Below, one piece after another: positions 15,381 to 20,845 of a stretch of 20,845 bases of DNA. Numbering within the stretch: position 1 is the first letter of the stretch; every line of letters begins with the position of its first letter. This DNA is from Nitrospinae bacterium CG11_big_fil_rev_8_21_14_0_20_56_8 (GTDB lineage: Bacteria > Nitrospinota > Nitrospinia > Nitrospinales > VA-1): the NCBI GenBank assembly GCA_002796165.1, contig PCWF01000050.1:638-21482 (forward strand), given 5' to 3'. The position numbers were made by a program, and so were the translations under genes. Below the pieces are notes generated by a model. The model saw nothing but the letters and a program-made list of their open reading frames with translations. It was not told the DNA's origin and did not search any database.

Positions 15381-16037
15381 TTATTCGATGAATCCTTTTT
15401 GTCTCAAAAATTCCAGGGAGATGGGTCCTGAAGACTCTCTGGAACTCAATAGCGTCTCGCAGGCCTTGTAAACGTATTTCCCAATGATATCACATTCAAG
15501 GTTAACAGCATCACCGATTTTACGCGCATTGAGGTTCGTGTGGGAAAAGGTGAAGGGAATAACCGACACGGAAAACCGGTCGTCACGGCAGGAAAACACC
15601 GTAAGACTGATCCCGTCTACGGCGATGGAGCCTTTCTCGATAATATAGGGCCGCAGATCGGGGGGATGTTCGAAGCGGAACAAAATCTCTCCGCTCTTTT
15701 TCTGAATATCCCGGACGCGCCCGACCCGGTCCACATGACCGCTGACGAAATGGCCGCTGATTTTCTGTTGCGGGGTCAGCGAACGTTCCAGATTCACTTT
15801 CCCTCCCGCCGTCAATTCTCCCAGATTGGTGCGATTCAGGGTTTCGGTTCCAAGATCGGCGGTGAACGTATGGTCCCGGCTGTCCCGTACGGTGAGGCAC
15901 ACCCCATTGACGGCGATGCTTTCACCCAGTTCGAATCCGGAAAGCGAGTCCTCCACACCTACCACGAGCTCGGCCGCTTCGTTTTTCCGGGCGAACCGTT
16001 CCACCCGGCCCACGCATTGAATGATTCCGCTGAACAT
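15381..16037 (-). CDS. ribE: Riboflavin synthase, alpha subunit
   Basis: A 218-residue protein with two internally repeated lumazine-binding domains. The first begins MFSGIIQCVGRV and contains LGESIAVNGVCLTV (~40-55); the second begins around residue 98 with GHFVSGHVDRVGRV and contains KGSIAVDGISLTVF (~135-148). The paired VNGVCLTV and VDGISLTV segments are the diagnostic repeat. It dismutates two 6,7-dimethyl-8-ribityllumazine molecules to riboflavin and a ribitylaminouracil. GAGGGG lies about 4-6 nt before the ATG (16035-16037). The gap to ribD is 107 bp. The name follows the convention in which the alpha subunit is RibE (RibC in E. coli). Confidence 0.97.
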   Translation of the reverse strand: MFSGIIQCVGRVERFARKNEAAELVVGVEDSLSGFELGESIAVNGVCLTVRDSRDHTFTADLGTETLNRTNLGELTAGGKVNLERSLTPQQKISGHFVSGHVDRVGRVRDIQKKSGEILFRFEHPPDLRPYIIEKGSIAVDGISLTVFSCRDDRFSVSVIPFTFSHTNLNARKIGDAVNLECDIIGKYVYKACETLLSSRESSGPISLEFLRQKGFIE

Positions 16038-16144
16038 GATCCCCTCTTCTTCTTAAAAGACCGCTGAGGCTCGATCCCCTCCCGGAACCTCAAGGTACGG
16101 CAACGGAGACGGTTGTCCGGGAGATTCAAAATGACCGGTCCCTC

Positions 16145-17245
16145 CTACAACCCCCCTTCCACCATCCAGTCGCTTCCGATCGGAGTCCACTTGACGTTCT
16201 TCAGTTTCAAGGCCTGGCGAAGGCGGCGGACGCCCGCGCCCATCACGGGGCCGGGGGCCTCTTTGCCGCCAATGATGAGAGGGGCAAGGAAAAACACGAC
16301 CTTGTCAACAAGCCCGGCTTCCAGCACGCTGGCATTTACCTGGCCGCCTCCCTCGATCAATATGGACGTCAATTCCATTCGGGCAAGCGTTCGGAACAAT
16401 CGTCTGAGATCGATCCCGCCCCCCTTTTCCCTAATCCGTATAACCTCGACTCCCCGGGCGACCAGGACCTGTTCTTTCTCTTCGGGTCCTTCGGGCGACA
16501 TGACGTAAATGACCCTCTGGGTTCGGCTGTTGTGAAACACCCGGGCACCCAGGGGAACCCGATTTTGATTGTCCAGAATAACACGCGCGGGATGGCCTCC
16601 GGTTTTTTTTTCCGGCCGGGCGGTCAATCGCGGGTTGTCCATGACTACGGTTCCCGCCCCCACCAGGATGGCCGAGCACGTGTGGCGCAGGTGATGGACG
16701 TACCGGCGCGCCGGAGCCGACGTGATCCAGCGCGATTCCCCGGCCGCGGTCGCTATTTTCCCGTCCAGGGAGAGAGCGGATTTCAAAGTGACGAACGGAA
16801 ACCCGGTGGTGATGTACTTGACAAACACTTCGTTTAACCGCTCGCACTCGGGACGGAGAACATCGCGTGCGACCTTCACCCCGTTCCGTTGGAGAATCCG
16901 GATCCCCTTTCCCGCTACCCGCGGGTTGGGATCGCGCATACCGACGACGACTTCACGCACGCCGCTTTTCAATATCGCATCGGTGCAGGGCGAGGTGCGC
17001 CCCACGTGGCAACAGGGTTCCAGACTGACCACCAGCGTGGCTCCCCGCGCGCGCGATCCCGCCTTTTTCAGGGCCACAATTTCAGCGTGGGGAAGTCCCG
17101 CCCGTCGATGGTACCCTTCGGCGATGACCTTCCCGCCTTGGATCACCAAGGCTCCCACCATGGGATTGGGGTACGTCTGGCCTTCGGCTTTTGCCGCCAG
17201 TTCCAGCGCCCGCCGCATGTGGTTTTCCATAAGGAAGCGGTTCAA
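16145..17245 (-). CDS. ribD: Bifunctional riboflavin biosynthesis deaminase/reductase RibD
   Basis: A 366-residue fusion. Residues 1-~145 form the zinc deaminase: PNPMVGALV, HAEIVAL (His53, Glu55), LEPCCHVGRTSPC (Cys78, Cys87). The remaining ~220 residues form the NADPH-dependent reductase: FVTLKSALSLDGKIAT, DNPRLTAR and ILIEGGGQVNASVLEAGLVD. It deaminates the pyrimidine from RibA and reduces the ribose side chain. The start is TTG at 17245, chosen over the ATG at 17230 because GAGG lies about 6 nt before the TTG while the ATG has no such site. It follows motB by 99 bp. The gap carries no recognisable promoter and no FMN riboswitch, so it may share the motAB transcript. Confidence 0.97.
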   Translation of the reverse strand: MNRFLMENHMRRALELAAKAEGQTYPNPMVGALVIQGGKVIAEGYHRRAGLPHAEIVALKKAGSRARGATLVVSLEPCCHVGRTSPCTDAILKSGVREVVVGMRDPNPRVAGKGIRILQRNGVKVARDVLRPECERLNEVFVKYITTGFPFVTLKSALSLDGKIATAAGESRWITSAPARRYVHHLRHTCSAILVGAGTVVMDNPRLTARPEKKTGGHPARVILDNQNRVPLGARVFHNSRTQRVIYVMSPEGPEEKEQVLVARGVEVIRIREKGGGIDLRRLFRTLARMELTSILIEGGGQVNASVLEAGLVDKVVFFLAPLIIGGKEAPGPVMGAGVRRLRQALKLKNVKWTPIGSDWMVEGGL

Positions 17246-17344
17246 AATTTGCCTCGTGGGTCAAAGAGATACACGGATTTCACGGAGGTTCCGGGAACCA
17301 TCGCCGGAATCCATCTCGTGGCGATCCCGTTCGGGCAGGGAGAT

Positions 17345-18184
17345 TTACCGGCGAAGAATATCCACCATTTTCTTGCGGATACTGCCGCGCTGATAAACGA
17401 TTTCGATTCTTCGATTGATGGCCCGGTTCTGGGGGCTGTCATTGGGAACCTTGGGCCGGAACTCGGCAAATCCTTCGATGGAGAGCTTGTTGGGCGGGAA
17501 CCCCGACTCCACCAGCATGCGGGCCACATCGGCCGCCCGGCCCGCCGACAATTCCCAGTTCGAGGGAAACCGTTCGGAGCGCATGGGGAGGTTGTCGGTA
17601 TGCCCCTCGATTTTTACCTCATAATCGAACTGCTTGAGAAGCTCGAAAACCTCCTTGATGACCTTGACCCCGGTATAGGTCATGCGGGCCTGGCCGGCGG
17701 GAAACAGAACAGTGTCGGCAATGGTGATCACCGCTCCCCGTTCGTCGGCGGAAACTTCCACCTGCCCCGACAATTTGTTTTTATAAACAAATTCCTCGAC
17801 CTCGGAAGCAATCTCCTCCACCTCCTTCGCCACCATCGCCCCGACCTCGTCCACAGCATGGACGGTTTTCTCTTCCAGAATCTTTTCCTTAATGACGTCC
17901 AGTCCTTCCCGCGTACCCACCTCAGGTATCTCTTCCTGTCCCAGCGCGTCCCGCAACGAGGCCTTGATCAGTTTCCATTTGTCCTCCTCGATCGTACCCA
18001 TGGCGAAAAGGAGAACGAAAAATACCATGAGCAGGGTAACGAGATCGGCGAACGTGACAACCCACGCCGGAACTCCCGGTTCCCCTTCCTCTCCTACGCC
18101 ATCGTCGCCTTCATCGTCTTCCGCTTCGGCGGGTTCGGGGGCGGCCTTCTTTTCCTTTTTCTCTTTGTCGGCAGTGGTGGCCAT
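17345..18184 (-). CDS. motB: MotB-family stator protein with OmpA domain
   Basis: A 279-residue inner-membrane protein. Residues 1-37 are a charged, strikingly acidic cytoplasmic segment (DDEGDDGVGEEGEPG). Residues 39-63 form the single membrane helix PAWVVTFADLVTLLMVFFVLL with Asp47 in the ion-binding position. Residues ~65-140 form a periplasmic linker, acidic and helical. Residues ~145-268 form the OmpA-like peptidoglycan-binding domain: GHTDN (194-198), NWELSAGRAADVARML and NRAINRRIEI (253-262). It pairs with MotA to form an ion-driven stator. The gene lies 10 bp after motA. No flagellar gene is in the window, so a gliding, ExbD-like or other peptidoglycan-anchored role cannot be excluded. 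Confidence 0.92.
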   Translation of the reverse strand: MATTADKEKKEKKAAPEPAEAEDDEGDDGVGEEGEPGVPAWVVTFADLVTLLMVFFVLLFAMGTIEEDKWKLIKASLRDALGQEEIPEVGTREGLDVIKEKILEEKTVHAVDEVGAMVAKEVEEIASEVEEFVYKNKLSGQVEVSADERGAVITIADTVLFPAGQARMTYTGVKVIKEVFELLKQFDYEVKIEGHTDNLPMRSERFPSNWELSAGRAADVARMLVESGFPPNKLSIEGFAEFRPKVPNDSPQNRAINRRIEIVYQRGSIRKKMVDILRR

Positions 18185-18194
18185 GTTTTATGTC

Positions 18195-19016
18195 TTACTC
18201 AGCTTTTTTCTTTTTCGCGGGCTTCTTTCCGCCACCTCCTCCACCTTTATCGTCTTTCTTTTCCTTTTTGCCGATGGCAGAGTCAATGTAGTTTTCCAGG
18301 ACCTCCTGCATGAACCGGGGATTCACCCCTTTGCGGATATACTGGATTCCTTCCAGAACCAGGTTCATTTCCAGAGTGTCCGACGCGCTCTTGCGCTTGA
18401 GCTTGACCGTCATCGGAATAAAAATAAGGTTGGCGAGAACGGCTCCGTAGAAGGTTGTGATCAGGGCCACAGCCATTTTAGGGCCGACGGATTTCACGTC
18501 CGACAAGTCGGCCAACATCTGGATCAGACCGATCAGGGTCCCGATCATACCGAACGCGGGAGCGAAGGTGCCCATCTGGCTGAACATGTCCCACCCATCC
18601 CGGTGCGATTTCAGCACCTGCTTGATCTCGCGCTTGAGAAGGTTGCTGACGGTCGTTTCATCCTTGCCGTCAACGGTCAGCTCCAGCCCTTTTTTCAGGA
18701 ATTCGTTATCGACATCCTTCAATTTTGATTCGATGGCCAAAACACCGCCTTTTCGGGCTACGTTGCAAATGCCGACCATCGTCTCGATCAACTGATACTG
18801 ATCGCCTTTTTGCTGAAGGAACACCTTGAGGAACAAACCGATCACGCGCATGAGCTCGTTGATGGGAAAGGCGATCAGCGTCGCCGCAAGGGTTCCCCCG
18901 ATAACGATCATGGCGGACGGGGCATCGACAAAAAGATCGAGACCACTATTCATCAGGATCGAGCTTAATACCAGGCCGATCCCGGCAAATACTCCTGCAA
19001 ATGTTGCTAAATCCAT
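18195..19016 (-). CDS. motA: MotA-family stator protein
   Basis: A 273-residue membrane protein with four predicted helices: TM1 ~4-24, TM2 ~33-52, TM3 ~148-170 (MGTFAPAFGMIGTLIGLIQML), TM4 ~182-204 (TTFYGAVLANLIFIPM). The large cytoplasmic loop carries the RKGGVLAIE segment usual in MotA/PomA, and TM3-TM4 hold the conserved Pro and Gly residues of the ion channel. The last ~25 residues are an unusual Lys- and Gly-rich tail, GKKEKKDDKGGGGGGKKPAKKKK. The gene starts 3 bp after the HD-GYP gene and ends 10 bp before motB, so all three form one operon. The length and absence of a long N-terminal domain fit the PomA/sodium-type or general MotA group; the ion used is not readable. Confidence 0.92.
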   Translation of the reverse strand: MDLATFAGVFAGIGLVLSSILMNSGLDLFVDAPSAMIVIGGTLAATLIAFPINELMRVIGLFLKVFLQQKGDQYQLIETMVGICNVARKGGVLAIESKLKDVDNEFLKKGLELTVDGKDETTVSNLLKREIKQVLKSHRDGWDMFSQMGTFAPAFGMIGTLIGLIQMLADLSDVKSVGPKMAVALITTFYGAVLANLIFIPMTVKLKRKSASDTLEMNLVLEGIQYIRKGVNPRFMQEVLENYIDSAIGKKEKKDDKGGGGGGKKPAKKKKAE

Positions 19017-19019
19017 AGG

Positions 19020-20372
19020 TTACGACGGTTGCTTGACTTTGATTGAACCCGCAATCGGGTCCACATTATGAAATTTTAAAATTTGATTGAGAATTTCCTG
19101 ATTGATAACCGTGCCCTTGCGCAACAGATTGATGCCCGATTCGGAATAAATGTCGGATGCCAGTTCCATCCCCTCCGACAGGGCAAATACGGAGCATTCC
19201 ATGGACTTCTCTTCCTTGGAACTCCCCGAGGCCCGGATATATTCGACCAGGAAAGCCATGACCTGTTCGTCAAAAGCAAGCCCGGTCTTTTCATCCATTT
19301 TTTCGAGAATTTCTGCGGAGGTGAGGTCCTTGTTGGCGATGCGGGCATGGTCGAAAAAGCTGGCCGCGGAAATAATCCGGGCGCCCACCGGAATCCGGTC
19401 TCCATACAATCCGTCGGGGGTGCCGCTTCCGTCCACGTTTTCATGCAAATGGCGGATGATGTCGGCCACCATTTCAAATCCGGGAAATCCCTTAAGCAAC
19501 ATTTCCCCGACCAGGGGATGATTGGATAATTTCCGGCCCTTGATCTCGTCCATCGCCTCGTCGCGTTTCTCCTGCGTCGGGAGCGCAACGATTCCCAGTT
19601 CGTGGAGCCGGGCGGCGGTTTTCACGTTGCGAATCTGGTAATCGGTCAAATCCAGTTTTTCCGCGATGTAAACGGCGATCTCCGCCACCCGTTCGGAATG
19701 GCCGCGGTGCTCCGCCTGGTGAAGCTCGATGATATTGGCCAAAAGCCCCACCGTTGAATCGAACCGGTTCGCCAGTTCATCCACCATCGAGGAAATCTGC
19801 GTATTTTTTTCCTCGAGTTGTTTATTCAACTCGGTCATGTCTTTCAGGCTGGCTCCCAGCCGGCGCTTGTCCGCGATCAGTTCCTGGTTCAGAGCGGCCA
19901 GTTTTTGATGAAACTGTTTCAATTGAGTGAGCGACGCTTCCAGTTGCTTGTTCTTGTCATAGATGGCGTCGTTGAGGTGGGCGACACGAAGAACGAAATT
20001 GACGACGAAGATCAGTTCCCCTTTTTTGAGGGGCTTGGAGAGATAGGCATCGGCTCCGGCTTCGCTCGCCTTGATGGCATTGTCGCTCTCGGCATCGTAA
20101 GCCGACATGAGGATCACCGCGGCATGGCGGTGGATTTCGCGGATCTGTTTACAGACTTCAAACCCGTTCATTCCCGGCATCTGGATATCGCACAAGATGA
20201 TGTCAGGTTTGGCGGTTCCAATGACGCGCAGACCTTCTTCGCCCGTGACTGCCTGAAAGAGTTCAAGGGTTTGCGGGCCAAAAGATTTGGCCAGGATCTG
20301 CTTGACGATCAACTGGAGCGTGCGGTCGTCGTCGATGCAGAGAAATTTCTTGGCGGTTTGAGTGAGTTCCAA
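19020..20372 (-). CDS. Response regulator with degenerate HD-GYP domain
   Basis: A 450-residue protein. Residues 8-125 form a REC receiver: the acidic pocket CIDDD (Asp14-16), phospho-acceptor Asp62 in CDIQMPGMNG, Ser90 and Lys113 (SKPLKKGE). Residues ~140-200 form a coiled coil. Residues ~205-385 form an HD-GYP-like domain: HRGHSERVA, RLHELG (His257, Glu258) where active enzymes have HD, HPLVGEML (His285), and HLHENVDGSGTPDGL where active enzymes have HHE..DG.GYP. The Asp of the usual RII..AD segment is Ser338. Residues ~393-447 form the GMELA-type C-terminal extension. The start is TTG 20370-20372, with GGAG about 9 nt upstream. Cyclic-di-GMP hydrolysis is doubtful because ligands are changed. 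It stands 3 bp before motA. Confidence 0.92.
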   Translation of the reverse strand: MELTQTAKKFLCIDDDRTLQLIVKQILAKSFGPQTLELFQAVTGEEGLRVIGTAKPDIILCDIQMPGMNGFEVCKQIREIHRHAAVILMSAYDAESDNAIKASEAGADAYLSKPLKKGELIFVVNFVLRVAHLNDAIYDKNKQLEASLTQLKQFHQKLAALNQELIADKRRLGASLKDMTELNKQLEEKNTQISSMVDELANRFDSTVGLLANIIELHQAEHRGHSERVAEIAVYIAEKLDLTDYQIRNVKTAARLHELGIVALPTQEKRDEAMDEIKGRKLSNHPLVGEMLLKGFPGFEMVADIIRHLHENVDGSGTPDGLYGDRIPVGARIISAASFFDHARIANKDLTSAEILEKMDEKTGLAFDEQVMAFLVEYIRASGSSKEEKSMECSVFALSEGMELASDIYSESGINLLRKGTVINQEILNQILKFHNVDPIAGSIKVKQPS

Positions 20373-20427
20373 ATCAAAAATCTCCGATTCCCGGCCGTAA
20401 CGCCCGGAAGGAACAAATTTGCCCTAA

Positions 20428-20447
20428 CACGGGAGCCCACCCCCGTG
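20428..20447 (-). promoter_or_regulatory. Hairpin in the leader of the HD-GYP/motAB transcript
   Basis: CACGGG (20428-20433) pairs with CCCGTG (20442-20447) around an 8-nt loop in the 259-bp gap 20373-20631. On the minus strand it lies 56 bp upstream of the TTG start. There is no following T-tract, so it is not an intrinsic terminator. A regulatory leader stem is possible. Confidence 0.3.
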
Positions 20448-20495
20448 AAAATTTAAAACCAACGGGAATTGAATCAGTTGGCTTGCAGAATACAA

Positions 20496-20524
20496 AATTT
20501 AATCGACTTCCCGGTTTAAATCAA
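20496..20524 (-). promoter_or_regulatory. Weak candidate sigma70 promoter for HD-GYP-motA-motB
   Basis: On the minus strand TTGATT (20524-20519) and TAAATT (20501-20496) are 17 bp apart in AT-rich DNA, each matching consensus at 4 of 6 positions. The AT richness of 20452-20631 makes chance matches common, so this is tentative. Nothing else is recognised in this gap apart from the leader hairpin. Confidence 0.3.
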
Positions 20525-20631
20525 CCCTCGCTTTTAACCATTTGTTTTTACGGTAAAAATCTGATTTTCTTAAGCCCTTGCAAAATAAAGGGGTTAATCA
20601 TGTCTTTTTTAATCAAATTTCCGGGTAACTT

Positions 20632-20845
20632 TCAAAAATCCTCTTCTTCATAAGGTTCCGTCACCACCGGGAGTGGCCGGGAAACGCACCGCAATCCGAC
20701 CGCCATATGCCGTTCTCCGGGGTCGAAGGTATTGCGGAACGCGCATTTGGAGTGCACGAGGTAATTGAGCCATGAACCGCCCCGCACCGCCCGTTGCGTC
20801 ATATGCCGGGACGCCTGGATCTGGGCGCACCATTCCCAAACGTTG
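20632..20845 (-). CDS. FGE-sulfatase (formylglycine-generating enzyme-like) protein, C-terminal fragment
   Basis: The last 70 codons of a minus-strand gene whose start is beyond the right edge; the stop TGA is at 20634-20632. The fragment opens NVWEWCAQIQ, the family's GNVWEW block, then AVRGGSWLN, KCAFRNTFDP and MAVGLRC. These match the closing motifs of the FGE-sulfatase/SUMF1 fold. The last dozen residues are acidic (EPYEEEDF). Most members of this superfamily are not true formylglycine-generating enzymes but serve as lectin-like or ergothioneine-type domains; the residues that would decide lie upstream. An overlapping 63-codon frame at 20648-20839 is a shadow in another register. No terminator with a clear T-run follows the stop. 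Confidence 0.85.
   Translation of the reverse strand, partial: NVWEWCAQIQASRHMTQRAVRGGSWLNYLVHSKCAFRNTFDPGERHMAVGLRCVSRPLPVVTEPYEEEDF

Noticed and set aside
17289..17309. TTCCGG/CCGGAA inverted repeat between motB and ribD
   Set aside because: Six base pairs, no T-tract and no match to an FMN aptamer; likely chance in GC-rich DNA.
16889..18313. 474-codon open frame on the plus strand opposite ribD and motB
   Set aside because: It runs antisense across two intact genes and their gap, with low-complexity composition and no domain pattern.
20574..20600. Hairpin CCCTT/AAGGG after the FGE gene as a terminator
   Set aside because: Only 5 bp of stem and no adjacent T-tract on the minus strand.
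20648..20839. 63-codon minus-strand frame at the right edge
   Set aside because: Out of frame with the FGE-sulfatase motifs that fill the same bases.
1..20845. tRNA, rRNA, CRISPR array, insertion sequence or prophage
   Set aside because: All gaps are under 300 bp and none shows cloverleaf, repeat-spacer or terminal inverted-repeat structure; no transposase or integrase motifs were seen.

Overview
The window reads as a compact chromosomal segment (GC in the mid-50s by eye) from a Gram-negative, non-enteric bacterium. The ihfA-merR pair, the ribD-ribE-ribBA-ribH-nusB order, a second EF-G-like factor of the type common in deltaproteobacteria-like lineages, and DUF1566/Lcl and FGE-sulfatase proteins fit Nitrospinota (Nitrospina-like) or a related deltaproteobacterial group. 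That placement is inference from gene content, not a search result. No transposase, integrase, phage gene, CRISPR array, tRNA or rRNA was recognised, so this is mostly core genome.

Layout. Plus strand, 1-966: the 3' end of a sensor histidine kinase, a 77-residue small protein that may have a leaderless transcript, and a DUF1566-type protein. Minus strand, 996-2618: an exported zinc metallopeptidase resembling the anthrax lethal factor catalytic fold. It is divergent from a plus-strand peroxiredoxin-like gene (2894-3367), which ends at a strong bidirectional terminator (3376-3415). From 3490 to the right edge every gene is on the minus strand. In transcription order (right to left) these are: the end of an FGE-sulfatase-type protein; a response regulator with a degenerate HD-GYP domain, then motA and motB; ribD, ribE, ribBA, ribH, nusB and a YfcE-like metallophosphoesterase; a strong sigma70-type promoter (12215-12243); an AMIN/amidase_3 cell-wall amidase, der, and a metallo-beta-lactamase protein fused to two cyclic-nucleotide-binding-like domains; an EF-G paralogue; ihfA and merR.

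How the genes work together. The rib genes supply all the dedicated riboflavin enzymes (RibD, RibE, RibBA, RibH); the dephosphorylation step has no dedicated gene here, although the nearby HAD-independent phosphoesterase cannot be excluded. No FMN riboswitch is visible in front of them. The HD-GYP/motA/motB trio looks like a signalling-plus-stator unit. Amidase-der-MBL/cNMP couples cell-wall, ribosome-assembly and a putative nucleotide-sensing hydrolase in one transcription unit, with der and the MBL gene joined by a TGATG stop-start overlap.

The items most worth a second look are the MBL/dual-cNMP fusion with its unrecognised ~290-residue N-terminal region, the HD-GYP protein that has lost several metal ligands yet sits directly upstream of motAB, and the EF-G paralogue whose catalytic-His position in the G3 motif is Asn. 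I did not find a clear multi-gene system that is wholly new.
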